Below are positions 16,826-25,097 of a DNA stretch of 64,000 bases, in pieces. A program made the translations under genes and the position numbers. The stretch lies in assembly GCA_016713115.1 (NCBI GenBank), contig JADJPU010000001.1:1426001-1490000 (forward strand), given 5' to 3'. Positions within the stretch are counted from its first letter, which is position 1. The number at the start of each line of letters is the position of its first letter. This stretch comes from Cellvibrionales bacterium (GTDB lineage Bacteria > Pseudomonadota > Gammaproteobacteria > Pseudomonadales > UBA7239). The notes under the pieces were generated by a model. It had not been told where the DNA came from. It saw only the letters and a program-made list of their open reading frames with translations, and did not search any database.

Positions 16826-17808
16826 GCGACACCTGCTTTGAGGATGTCGTGTAGGTGCACGATGCCTTCCACCCGTTGTGCGCTGTCGGTCACAACCAGT
16901 GCGGTGATGTTCTTTTGTTCCATGATGGCGACTGCTTCTGCAGCGAGCATGTGCTTACTTACCGTTTTCCCATTGCGTGTCATCACACCTTCGATGCGGG
17001 CGTGTAAAAGGTCAGTAATGTTGCCTTGCAGCGTGCGACGCAAATCGCCATCGGTAAATATGCCGAGCAAGCGCTGTTCAGTATCGCAGATGGTGGTTAA
17101 TCCGAGCCCCTTGGCGTTCATTACTAGCAGTGCTTCGGTCAGCGTTGTGTCAGGAGACACAACCGGCACACGCTCGCCGCTGTGCATGATGTCTTCCACC
17201 TTGAGCAGCAGTTTGCGTCCCAGTGCGCCACCTGGATGCGAGAAGGCAAAATCTTCGGCGGTGAAACCGCGCGCCTCTAGCAGTGCGATAGCCAGTGCGT
17301 CGCCCATTACGAGAGCTGCGGTAGTACTGGCGGTGGGGGCTAGGTCGAGAGGGCAAGCTTCAGACTCTACGCTGGCGTCTAAATGCACATCAGCAGCTTG
17401 CGCCAAGGTGGACTCGGCGTTGCCGGTCATACTGATCAGGGATACGCCCATGCGTTTGATCAGCGGCAGCAGAGTGATGACTTCGGCGGTGGAGCCGGAG
17501 TTGGAGAGCGCGATCACGATGTCGCGCTTGGTAATCATGCCCATATCGCCGTGGCTGGCTTCACCGGGGTGCACAAAAAAAGCAGGGCTGCCGGTGCTGG
17601 CGAGGGTGGCGGCAATCTTGCGGCCGATGTGTCCAGATTTACCCATGCCGGTGACAATGATGCGGCCTTCGCAATGCAAGAGCAGCTCACAGGCGCGCAC
17701 GAAATCGGCGTTGATGGCCTGTTGTAATCTTTGCACTGCCGCGCCTTCTACGCGCACGGTGCGCAGGCCGGAGGCAAGAAAATCCTGTGAGCTGTGACTG
17801 GCGTTCAT
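16822..17808 (-). CDS. kdsD: D-arabinose 5-phosphate isomerase
   Basis: A 328-residue enzyme converting ribulose 5-phosphate to arabinose 5-phosphate, the first committed step toward KDO. The SIS domain shows GRIIVTGMGKSGHIGRKIAATLASTGSPAFFVHPGEASHGD (in parts, about 48-88) and the SNSG motif. Two CBS domains follow (about 205-260 and 270-325). ATG 17808 (MNASHSSQD) is chosen because upstream in-frame residues do not resemble the family. It is the first gene of the kds-lpt operon and diverges from the ibaG-like gene. Confidence 0.96.
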   Translation of the reverse strand: MNASHSSQDFLASGLRTVRVEGAAVQRLQQAINADFVRACELLLHCEGRIIVTGMGKSGHIGRKIAATLASTGSPAFFVHPGEASHGDMGMITKRDIVIALSNSGSTAEVITLLPLIKRMGVSLISMTGNAESTLAQAADVHLDASVESEACPLDLAPTASTTAALVMGDALAIALLEARGFTAEDFAFSHPGGALGRKLLLKVEDIMHSGERVPVVSPDTTLTEALLVMNAKGLGLTTICDTEQRLLGIFTDGDLRRTLQGNITDLLHARIEGVMTRNGKTVSKHMLAAEAVAIMEQKNITALVVTDSAQRVEGIVHLHDILKAGVA

Positions 17809-17877
17809 CGTGTGTAAAAAGTGAATCCGTGGATGCGTCCGGTGCGGCTTGTCATGCCGCGTTGCGTGCGCAAATGG

Positions 17878-17892
17878 TATAGTGCCGGCACT
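17878..17892 (+). promoter_or_regulatory. Possible -10 element with overlapping palindrome
   Basis: TATAGT (17878-17883) lies 41 bases before the ibaG-like start and overlaps the perfect 12-base palindrome AGTGCCGGCACT (17881-17892) in the divergent region with kdsD. No good -35 sits at 16-18 bases. The palindrome could be a protein site controlling one or both genes; this is inference only. Confidence 0.35.
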
Positions 17893-17924
17893 CAAAAGTC
17901 ATGGTGAAAAGAGAGCTTTGTCGC

Positions 17925-18170
17925 ATGAATGGCCAGATCGACCAGTGGATAGAACAAGTGTTGAAAGAAGCGTTATCTGCCGAGCAGGTGTTGGTGGGTG
18001 GCGATGGTCGGCATTATGAAATTACCGTGGTTAGCGCGCAGTTTGAAGGGCAGCGCCCAGTGAAAAAACAGCAGATGGTTTATGCCGCGCTGAATGAAAA
18101 AATTGCCGACGGCACTATTCATGCTGTGATGATGCAAACCCTAACACCTGCTGAATGGCAGGCGCGCTAG
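17925..18170 (+). CDS. ibaG: BolA family protein, IbaG-like
   Basis: About 81 residues, with the BolA/IbaG fold: VGGDGRHYEITVVSAQFEGQRPVKKQQMVYAALNEKI and an IHAVMMQTLTPAEW ending. BolA-type proteins bind [2Fe-2S] clusters with monothiol glutaredoxins. The location next to murA and the Kds/Lpt genes matches IbaG (YrbA) of E. coli. ATG 17925 has an AAGAGAG site upstream; an earlier ATG at 17901 is in frame but adds residues not usual in the family. Confidence 0.88.
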   Translation: MNGQIDQWIEQVLKEALSAEQVLVGGDGRHYEITVVSAQFEGQRPVKKQQMVYAALNEKIADGTIHAVMMQTLTPAEWQAR

Positions 18171-18226
18171 TTTCTCAAGAAACGCAGCCACTTACTGAAC
18201 AATAATTCTCTGTTTAAGGTTTTCTA

Positions 18227-19489
18227 ATGGATAAACTGATTATCACCGGCGGCAAGCCGCTGTCTGGAGAAATCTACATCTCCGGTTCCAAAAACTCAGC
18301 GCTGCCGATATTGGCAGCAACGCTGCTGTGCGAGGAGCCGGTGGTACTCGGCAATTTGCCACACTTGCACGACATCACCACCATGATCGAACTGCTCGGC
18401 TGCATGGGCGTGAATGTGGTGGTTGACGAAAAAATGCGCGTGGAGGTGGATGCCGGCCAAGTGCAGGCATTTACTGCGCCGTACGAATTGGTGAAAACCA
18501 TGCGTGCATCCATTTTGGTGTTGGGGCCGATGTTGGGTCGTTTTGGTCGCGCACAAGTGTCATTCCCTGGTGGCTGTGCCATTGGCTCGCGTCCGGTGGA
18601 TTTGCATTTGCGCGGTATGGAGGCACTGGGCGCAACGATTGAAGTGGATGGCGGTTACATCAACGCAAGCTGCGATGGGCGTTTAAAAGGCGCAAAAATA
18701 TTTTTGGAAACCGTCACTGTTGGCGGCACGGAAAATATTTTGATGGCGGCTGTGTTGGCAGAAGGGCAAACCGTTATTCAGAATGCAGCGTTGGAGCCGG
18801 AAATTGTCGATCTCGCCAATTGTTTGATTGCGATGGGCGCAGATATCACGGGTCATGGCACAGACACGATTGTGATTAACGGCGTAGAAAAACTGCACGG
18901 TTGTTCCTACGAAGTGATGGCGGATCGCATCGAAACAGGCACTTATTTAGTGGCGGCAGCGGCGACGGCTGGCCGCGTCAAATTAAAAAATACGCAAGCG
19001 GACTCTCTGGAGGCTGTGCTTGCCAAACTGCGCGAAGCTGGTGCAGAAATTACAGTGGAAGCCAACACCATCACGCTGGATATGAAGGGCAAGCGCCCCA
19101 AGGCAGTTAGCGTGCGCACCGCGCCGTATCCGGCATTTCCTACTGATATGCAGGCGCAAATTACGGCGATGAATGCGGTGGCAGAAGGCGTGGGTACGGT
19201 AACAGAAACCATATTTGAAAATCGTTTAATTCAAGCGCATGAAATGAATCGTATGGGCGCAAAAATTGTCATTGATGGCAACCACGCTGTGGTGACCGGT
19301 GTGGAGCGATTAAAAGGTGCACCGGTGATGGCAACGGATCTGCGTGCTTCTGCCAGTTTGGTGATTGCGGGTTTGGTGGCGGACGGTCAAACCGTGATAG
19401 ATCGCATTTATCACATAGATCGCGGCTACGAATGTATTGAAGAAAAAATGATGCAGCTCGGCGCCAATATTCGCCGTGTGCCGGATTGA
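18227..19489 (+). CDS. murA: UDP-N-acetylglucosamine 1-carboxyvinyltransferase
   Basis: A 420-residue cytoplasmic enzyme adding enolpyruvate from PEP to UDP-GlcNAc, the first step of peptidoglycan synthesis and the target of fosfomycin. Seen: KLIITGGKPLSGEIYISGSKNSALPI start, the loop FPGGCAIGSRPVDLHLRG carrying the catalytic Cys (about 117), and the C-terminal AHEMNRMGAKI and DLRASASLVIAGL stretches. Length is normal. hisG starts five bases after its stop; murA-hisG-hisD-hisC is the pseudomonad order. Confidence 0.97.
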   Translation: MDKLIITGGKPLSGEIYISGSKNSALPILAATLLCEEPVVLGNLPHLHDITTMIELLGCMGVNVVVDEKMRVEVDAGQVQAFTAPYELVKTMRASILVLGPMLGRFGRAQVSFPGGCAIGSRPVDLHLRGMEALGATIEVDGGYINASCDGRLKGAKIFLETVTVGGTENILMAAVLAEGQTVIQNAALEPEIVDLANCLIAMGADITGHGTDTIVINGVEKLHGCSYEVMADRIETGTYLVAAAATAGRVKLKNTQADSLEAVLAKLREAGAEITVEANTITLDMKGKRPKAVSVRTAPYPAFPTDMQAQITAMNAVAEGVGTVTETIFENRLIQAHEMNRMGAKIVIDGNHAVVTGVERLKGAPVMATDLRASASLVIAGLVADGQTVIDRIYHIDRGYECIEEKMMQLGANIRRVPD

Positions 19490-19493
19490 TTGC

Positions 19494-20138
19494 ATGTCAC
19501 AAAAAATCACTATCGCGTTGACGAAGGGAAGATTGTTGAAAGAAACACTGCCGTTGTTGGCGCAGGCAGGCATTGAGCCTTTGGAAGATTTACAGGCATC
19601 GCGCAAATTGATTTTTGATACTACGCATAACGATGTGCAGTTGGTGGTATTGCGCGGTTCCGATGTGCCGACTTATGTGCAGTTTGGCATTGCCGATATC
19701 GGTGTGTCTGGCAAAGATGTCATTCTTGAACACGGTGGCGAAGGCTTTTATGAGCCGCTGGATTTGGGTATTGCGCGTTGTCGTTTAATGACAGCCGGTG
19801 TTGTCGGTGCGCCGCTGAAAGGAGGGCGTATTCGTGTGGCAACAAAATTTGTCAATATCGCGCGCCGCCATTACGCCGAACAAGGGCAACAAGTGGATGT
19901 GGTGAAATTGTACGGTGCAATGGAATTGGCGCCATTGATGGGCTTGGCTGATGAAATTGTTGATATTGTAGATACCGGTAATACTTTGCGCGCCAATGGC
20001 CTAGAAGCGCGCGCCACCATCGCACACATCACTTCGCGTTTGATTGTGAATAAAGCGTCGATGAAAACCAAACATGCAGTTGTGCAAGCGATTATTGATG
20101 CGGTGGCCGCTGCAGTTGCTGCAAAAGGTGCTGCGTGA
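19494..20138 (+). CDS. hisG: ATP phosphoribosyltransferase catalytic subunit, short form
   Basis: 214 residues, condensing ATP and PRPP in the first histidine step. The length is that of the short HisG class, which lacks the C-terminal regulatory domain and needs HisZ as partner; hisZ is not in this window. Typical stretches are ITIALTKGRLLKETLPLL, DVPTYVQFGIADIGVSGKDVI (parts) and DIVDTGNTLRANGLE, the PRPP loop (about 150-164). ATG 19494 is preferred over an upstream in-frame GTG inside murA. Its stop overlaps the hisD GTG start by four bases. Confidence 0.95.
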   Translation: MSQKITIALTKGRLLKETLPLLAQAGIEPLEDLQASRKLIFDTTHNDVQLVVLRGSDVPTYVQFGIADIGVSGKDVILEHGGEGFYEPLDLGIARCRLMTAGVVGAPLKGGRIRVATKFVNIARRHYAEQGQQVDVVKLYGAMELAPLMGLADEIVDIVDTGNTLRANGLEARATIAHITSRLIVNKASMKTKHAVVQAIIDAVAAAVAAKGAA

Positions 20139-21448
20139 ATATTCAGCGCATTGTTTATACCGAGCTAAAAAACTTTCGTGCTGATTGGAAAAAAGTATCG
20201 GGCAGCGAGTTGGAGCTCGACAAGAATGTACGCAGCACAGTGTTGGACATTATTGTTGCAGTTCGGCATGAACAAGATGCCGCGCTATTAAGGCTGACCA
20301 ATCAATTCGATCAACGCAATGTCGCAGCAATTTCTGAATTGTGTATTGGCCAAGAACGCTTACAGCAAGCACTGCAAACTATTAGCGCCGAGCAGCGCGC
20401 GGCCTTGGAAACGGCGGCCCAGCGCATACGCGCGTTTCACCAGTGGCAGCGCGCAGAATCTTGGCGCTACACGGAAGCGGATGGCACGGTGTTAGGGCAG
20501 CGCGTCACGCCGCTGGATCGCGTGGGTTTGTATGTGCCGGGCGGAAAAGCGTCTTATCCATCGTCGGTGTTGATGAACGCCATTCCAGCAAAAGTGGCGG
20601 GTGTGGCGGAAGTGGTGATGGTGGTGCCTGCGCCGCGCGGCGAACTCAACGAAATGGTGTTGGCGGCAGCTGCTATTGCTGGCGTGGACAAAGTATTCAC
20701 GATCGGCGGCGCACAGGCGATTGCGGCATTGGCATACGGCACAGAAACCGTGCCGAGCGTGGATAAAATTGTCGGCCCCGGCAATATTTATGTGGCCACT
20801 GCCAAGCGCGAAGTATTCGGGCAAGTGGGCATCGACATGATTGCAGGGCCCTCCGAAATTTTGGTGGTTTGCGATGGCAAAACAGATCCTGATTGGATTG
20901 CGCTGGATTTGTTTTCGCAAGCCGAGCACGACGAAGATGCGCAGTCGATTTTAATTTCGCCCGATAAAGATTTTTTAGATGCCGTGCAAGCGAGCTGTGA
21001 GAGGCTGTTGCCCACTTTGGAACGCAAAGAAATTATTCGCACGGCGATGGAAAAGCGCAGCTTGTTTATTCAAGTGGCTAATTTGGATGAGGCGGCAGAG
21101 CTGTGCAATTTTATTGCGCCCGAGCACTTGGAGTTGTCGGCAGCAGAGCCGGAGTTATTGGCGGAAAAAATTCGCCACGCCGGCGCCATATTTTTGGGTC
21201 GTCATACACCGGAAGCACTGGGTGATTACTGTGCAGGCCCAAACCATGTGTTGCCAACATCTGGCACAGCACGGTTTTCGTCGCCGCTTGGCGTGTATGA
21301 TTTTCAAAAACGCACATCGATAATCAATGTCTCAGTGCAAGGCGCGGATACCTTGGGGCGCATCGCTTCAGTTCTGGCGCGCGGCGAGGGATTAACCGCG
21401 CACGCACGCTCTGCAGAATATCGCCTAAAAAACCAGATTGAAAAATGA
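20135..21448 (+). CDS. hisD: Histidinol dehydrogenase
   Basis: A 437-residue NAD-dependent zinc enzyme for the last two oxidations to histidine. Signature: VDKIVGPGNIYVATAKREVFG, then IDMIAGPSEILVVCDG; zinc ligands are expected at SQAEHDEDAQ (Gln, His) and AEYRL near the end, with the catalytic pair in NFIAPEHLEL. GTG start at 20135 overlaps the hisG stop (GTGA). Confidence 0.96.
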   Translation: MNIQRIVYTELKNFRADWKKVSGSELELDKNVRSTVLDIIVAVRHEQDAALLRLTNQFDQRNVAAISELCIGQERLQQALQTISAEQRAALETAAQRIRAFHQWQRAESWRYTEADGTVLGQRVTPLDRVGLYVPGGKASYPSSVLMNAIPAKVAGVAEVVMVVPAPRGELNEMVLAAAAIAGVDKVFTIGGAQAIAALAYGTETVPSVDKIVGPGNIYVATAKREVFGQVGIDMIAGPSEILVVCDGKTDPDWIALDLFSQAEHDEDAQSILISPDKDFLDAVQASCERLLPTLERKEIIRTAMEKRSLFIQVANLDEAAELCNFIAPEHLELSAAEPELLAEKIRHAGAIFLGRHTPEALGDYCAGPNHVLPTSGTARFSSPLGVYDFQKRTSIINVSVQGADTLGRIASVLARGEGLTAHARSAEYRLKNQIEK

Positions 21449-21455
21449 GATTGAA

Positions 21456-22514
21456 ATGAGTCGCTATTGGAGTCGTTTTGTCCACACTTTGGTGCCGTAT
21501 ACGCCAGGTGAACAGCCAAAGATTGCCAATTTGGTGAAGCTGAATACCAATGAAAATCCTTACGGCCCATCACCTAAGGCTATCGCGGCGATGCAGGCAG
21601 AAGTGGGCGAAGATCTGCGCTTATATCCCGATCCGGATTCGACAAAACTGAAACAGGCAATCGCGCGTTACTACGATGTGAATGTGGACAATGTGTTTGT
21701 CGGCAACGGCTCCGATGAAGTGTTGGCGCATATTTTTCACGGGTTGCTTCAACAAAATGCGCCAATTTTATTTCCGGATATCACCTACAGTTTTTATCCG
21801 GTGTATTGCGGTTTGTACAATATCGCGTTTCGCCAAATTCCATTGCGTGAAGATTTTTCCATCCATGTGGACGATTATGCACAGCCAAACGGCGGTATTA
21901 TTTTCCCCAACCCCAATGCGCCGACAGGCGTGTTATTGCCTTTGGTAGCGATAGAGTCGCTGCTGCAACGCAATACGGAATCGGTAGTCGTAGTAGATGA
22001 GGCCTACATTGATTTTGGCGGCGATAGCGCAGTTTCGTTGATTAAAAAACACCCCAATTTGTTGGTGACACAAACACTGTCCAAGTCGCGCTCATTGGCT
22101 GGCTTGCGCGTGGGCTTGGCGCTGGGTCATGCAGATTTGATCGCCGGTTTAGAACGCATCAAAAACAGTTTTAATTCCTACCCGCTGAGTCGCATTGCGA
22201 TTGCTGGCGCAGCAGCGGCTTTTGATGACCGCGAGTACTTTGAGCAAACCACACGGCAGGTGATCAGCAGTCGCGAGCAACTCGTGGCGCAGTTGCTGGT
22301 TTTAGGGTTTGAAGTGTTGCCCTCGGCTGCCAATTTTATTTTTGTGCGTCACCTCCAATGGGCTGGCGAAAAATTGGCGCAAGCCTTGCGTGAGCGAGCG
22401 GTGTTAGTGCGTCATTTCAAAGGTGAGCGCACCAATGATTATTTGCGGATTACTGTGGGCTCGGAGACGCAGAATCAGGCGTTGCTTGCTGCGTTGACTA
22501 AAATTTTAGCGTAA
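21456..22514 (+). CDS. hisC: Histidinol-phosphate aminotransferase
   Basis: A 352-residue class II PLP aminotransferase. Seen: KLNTNENPYGPSP near the N terminus, DEAYIDFGG (about 180), TLSKSRSLAGLRVGLALG with the PLP lysine (about 210), and LVRHFKGERTNDYLRITVG near the end, where Arg binds the phosphate. ATG 21456 lies eight bases after the hisD stop; an in-frame TTG at 21438 overlapping hisD is less likely. Last gene of the murA-hisGDC unit. Confidence 0.95.
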   Translation: MSRYWSRFVHTLVPYTPGEQPKIANLVKLNTNENPYGPSPKAIAAMQAEVGEDLRLYPDPDSTKLKQAIARYYDVNVDNVFVGNGSDEVLAHIFHGLLQQNAPILFPDITYSFYPVYCGLYNIAFRQIPLREDFSIHVDDYAQPNGGIIFPNPNAPTGVLLPLVAIESLLQRNTESVVVVDEAYIDFGGDSAVSLIKKHPNLLVTQTLSKSRSLAGLRVGLALGHADLIAGLERIKNSFNSYPLSRIAIAGAAAAFDDREYFEQTTRQVISSREQLVAQLLVLGFEVLPSAANFIFVRHLQWAGEKLAQALRERAVLVRHFKGERTNDYLRITVGSETQNQALLAALTKILA

Positions 22515-22521
22515 GGAAATT

Positions 22522-22545
22522 GGCATGATTGTCGCTGATCATGCC
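22522..22545. terminator. Hairpin between convergent hisC and acyl-CoA dehydrogenase
   Basis: A perfect eight-pair stem GGCATGAT/ATCATGCC with an eight-base loop sits in the 51 bases between the two convergent genes. There is no clear T tract on either strand, so it may be a weak terminator or an mRNA 3' end protector. Confidence 0.4.
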
Positions 22546-22565
22546 GTTAGTCGTGATAGATACAG

Positions 22566-23702
22566 TTAGAAGCTTTCTAAAGTGGCATAACGATCGTAAT
22601 GAAAACGCGCACTGCCCAAGAGTTCGGCAGAAACGCGTGCACGCTTGAGAAATAAGCCCACATCCAATTCATCCGTCACGCCGATACCACCGTGCATTTG
22701 CGTGGCCTCGTTGCTGATCAGTTCGTAGGTGTCGCTGATTTTGGCTTTAGCGCCACTGATGAGTTGCGCCGCGTTGTCTGCATTTTTTTCCAATGCGTCG
22801 AGTGCGAGCATCAAGATGGATTTGCACATTTCAATTTCAGTGAACATATGTGCAGTGCGGTGTTGCAGTGCTTGGAAAGTGCCGATTAATACGCCGAATT
22901 GTTTGCGCTCTTTCAAATACTGTACGGTGCGTTCAAAGATTTCTTGCATGCCGCCAAACATTTCTGCGGCAAGATAAATGCGGCCGTAGTCCAGCGCTTT
23001 ATCGAGTGCTGGAAAGCCGTTGTCGATTTCACCGATCAAATGGGAATCAGGAATGCAAACATTATTGAGCATCAGCCGCGCATAGCGTTGTGAATCAACG
23101 AGTGTGACGGCTTCGCGCCGCAGGCCGTTGGTATTGGCGTCAACTAGAAAAAGACTAATGCCTTGCGTTGCACCGGCAGTGCCACTGGTGCGAGCTGCCA
23201 CCACATATAAATCAGCAGCAATGCCACTGATAACGCGCGTTTTACTGCCGTTGAGAATAAATGTGTTGCCTTCGCGCACAGCGGTAGCCGTAATGTTTTT
23301 AGGCTGATGGTGATGACCTTCATCACAGGCGAGCGCTACTAATTTTTCGCCAGCGATAATTTGCGGTAATAGCGTTTGTTTTTGTTCTTCACTGCCGGCG
23401 TGCAGAATGACAGAGCCAGAGAGTACGGATGCCAGCAACGGGGAAACAACCAAGTTGCGCCCCAGTTCTTCCATGCAGCCCGCTAAGCCGGTGCTGCCAA
23501 ATTCAAAACCGCCGTAGGCTTCGGGAAATAATGCTCCCGACAAACCGAGCTCGATCATGGCTTGCCAGACAGCGTTATCAAAACCAGCGCCATCGGTTTG
23601 GCTGCGCAGTACGCGAAATGCTTCAATCGGTGATTGGTCTTTAGCAAAATTGCGCACGCTGTCTTTCAGTGCGCGCTGTTCTTCATTAAAAGCGAGAGAC
23701 AT
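22566..23702 (-). CDS. Acyl-CoA dehydrogenase family protein, small partner
   Basis: A 378-residue FAD-type acyl-CoA dehydrogenase fold: N-terminal helical domain, beta domain with ITATAVREGNTFILNGSKTRVISG, and C-terminal helices with KERKQFGVLIGTFQALQHRTAHM and MHGGIGVTDELDVG. At the classical MCAD glutamate position the sequence reads AELLGS, and at the alternative IVD/LCAD position it reads DYGRIY, so I see no catalytic Glu in either place. The start lies 22 bases after the stop of the adjacent larger dehydrogenase. Paired genes of this kind (FadE28/FadE29 type) form alpha2beta2 enzymes with one active subunit; that is the inference here. Substrate unknown. Confidence 0.85.
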   Translation of the reverse strand: MSLAFNEEQRALKDSVRNFAKDQSPIEAFRVLRSQTDGAGFDNAVWQAMIELGLSGALFPEAYGGFEFGSTGLAGCMEELGRNLVVSPLLASVLSGSVILHAGSEEQKQTLLPQIIAGEKLVALACDEGHHHQPKNITATAVREGNTFILNGSKTRVISGIAADLYVVAARTSGTAGATQGISLFLVDANTNGLRREAVTLVDSQRYARLMLNNVCIPDSHLIGEIDNGFPALDKALDYGRIYLAAEMFGGMQEIFERTVQYLKERKQFGVLIGTFQALQHRTAHMFTEIEMCKSILMLALDALEKNADNAAQLISGAKAKISDTYELISNEATQMHGGIGVTDELDVGLFLKRARVSAELLGSARFHYDRYATLESF

Positions 23703-23724
23703 GGTGTGGTTTCCTCGAATGCGA

Positions 23725-24921
23725 TCAGCTCAGTACGCCGGGCAAGCTCAGCGCGCGTTTGGCAATGATGTTGAGCTGGATTTCTGTCGTGCCACCGGCG
23801 ATGGTGTGAGTTTTTGCTCCCATCCATTCCAGCGTGGTATTCAATTCTTTTTCACTGAAATGTGCAGTGTCGCGCCAGCCAAGAGCCTGCTCGCCCATGA
23901 TCTTCAGCAGTAATTCAAATTTGCGTTTTTCTTCTTCCGTGCCGCAGTATTTGAAAATCAGCGCCGTGTTCATGTTGCCAGCACCGTTAGTGAACTCATC
24001 AATCATGCGTTGCTGCGTGACATCAAAAGCGCGTTTCTGTATTTCGTGGCGAGCGATGGCTTCGCGCACAATCGGGTCGTCAATTTCATTGCGCGCATTC
24101 TTGCCGATGTAATCCAGCGCCGCTTCACGCGGTTCGATGCCGCTGCCGGTTTCGCCACCTAAATCAGACATCATATTGCGTTCAAATTCGAGTACGCGCT
24201 TGGCAACGGTCCAGCCCTTGTTGATTTCGCCGAGCACATTTTTCTTGGGTACGCGTACATTGTCGAAAAAGGTTTGGCAGAAATGGCGATCGCCTGTAAT
24301 TAATTCAATCGGCTTGGCTTCCACGCCCGCAGAAGCCATATCAAACAACAAGAAAGTGATGCCGTCGCGTTTAGGGGCATCGGGATCGGTGCGCACCAAG
24401 CAATAAATCCAATCGGATTCATCGGCGTATGAGGTCCAAATTTTGGATCCATTGATAATGAAGTCATCGCCATCTGCAACGGCACGCGTTTGCAAGCCGG
24501 CGAGATCGGAACCCGCGCCAGGCTCGGAATAGCCTTGGCACCAGCGAATTTCACCGCGTGCAATTTTTGGCAAGTGCTCCAGCTTTTGTTCTTCGGTGCC
24601 GAATTCCAAAATAGCAGGTCCCGCCATCCAAATACCGAGATTCACTTGTGGCGCACGGCACCCCAGTTTGCGCATTTCAGATTTGAAAATGCGCGTTTGT
24701 TCGGCATCAAAACCAGCGCCGCCGTACTGTGTCGGCCAATCGGGGACGCAGTAGCCTTTCTCAACACAGCGATCGAACCAGAGTTTTGCGTCGGGGGTGG
24801 GAAAATGAATATTGCGTGCGCCCCACACTTGTTCTTCTTGCTTGGCTGGTGTGCGTAGAGAAGCGGGACAGTTGGCATCCAGCCATGTTCTGATTTCCTG
24901 ACGAAAGGCTTTGTAATCCAC
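23725..24921 (-). CDS. Acyl-CoA dehydrogenase, large partner
   Basis: 398 residues with the acyl-CoA dehydrogenase signatures RWCQGYSEPGAGSDLAGLQTRA (parts, about 130-150) and AGGTTEIQLNIIAKRALSLP at the end, close to the FadE29-like family associated with side-chain oxidation of steroids and other branched acyl-CoAs. The usual MCAD glutamate is Gly here (GGTTEIQ), but VLEFERNMMS offers a Glu on the helix used by IVD and LCAD. It is the promoter-proximal gene of a two-gene operon with the small partner. Electrons would pass to ETF. Substrate not determined. Confidence 0.87.
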   Translation of the reverse strand: MDYKAFRQEIRTWLDANCPASLRTPAKQEEQVWGARNIHFPTPDAKLWFDRCVEKGYCVPDWPTQYGGAGFDAEQTRIFKSEMRKLGCRAPQVNLGIWMAGPAILEFGTEEQKLEHLPKIARGEIRWCQGYSEPGAGSDLAGLQTRAVADGDDFIINGSKIWTSYADESDWIYCLVRTDPDAPKRDGITFLLFDMASAGVEAKPIELITGDRHFCQTFFDNVRVPKKNVLGEINKGWTVAKRVLEFERNMMSDLGGETGSGIEPREAALDYIGKNARNEIDDPIVREAIARHEIQKRAFDVTQQRMIDEFTNGAGNMNTALIFKYCGTEEEKRKFELLLKIMGEQALGWRDTAHFSEKELNTTLEWMGAKTHTIAGGTTEIQLNIIAKRALSLPGVLS

Positions 24922-25056
24922 GAACTGGTTACCTCAAGCTATGTAGAAAGAAGGGAATATGCGCAGCTTTATGCCGTCAAACTTTAGAAATGGCTACCTA
25001 TGGGGCGGCGTATTTTAAAGGGGAGCCATTGTTTATGCGAAGTGGCAATTACTTAT

Positions 25057-25080
25057 AAAAAAGGCTGCCAATTGGCAGCC
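25057..25080 (-). terminator. Terminator after the WS/DGAT gene
   Basis: GGCTGCCAATTGGCAGCC (25063-25080) is a perfect palindrome, preceded on the plus strand by A6, which is a U6 tract downstream of the hairpin on the minus strand. It lies 18 bases after the stop of the minus-strand acyltransferase. The rest of the 176-base gap holds no gene and no promoter I can defend. Confidence 0.85.
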
Positions 25081-25097
25081 CCATACTGAGAGAGGCA

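Noticed and set aside
16688..17797. A 369-codon plus-strand open frame over kdsC and kdsD
   Set aside because: Antisense to two clear enzymes, Ser/Ala/Arg-rich and without motifs.
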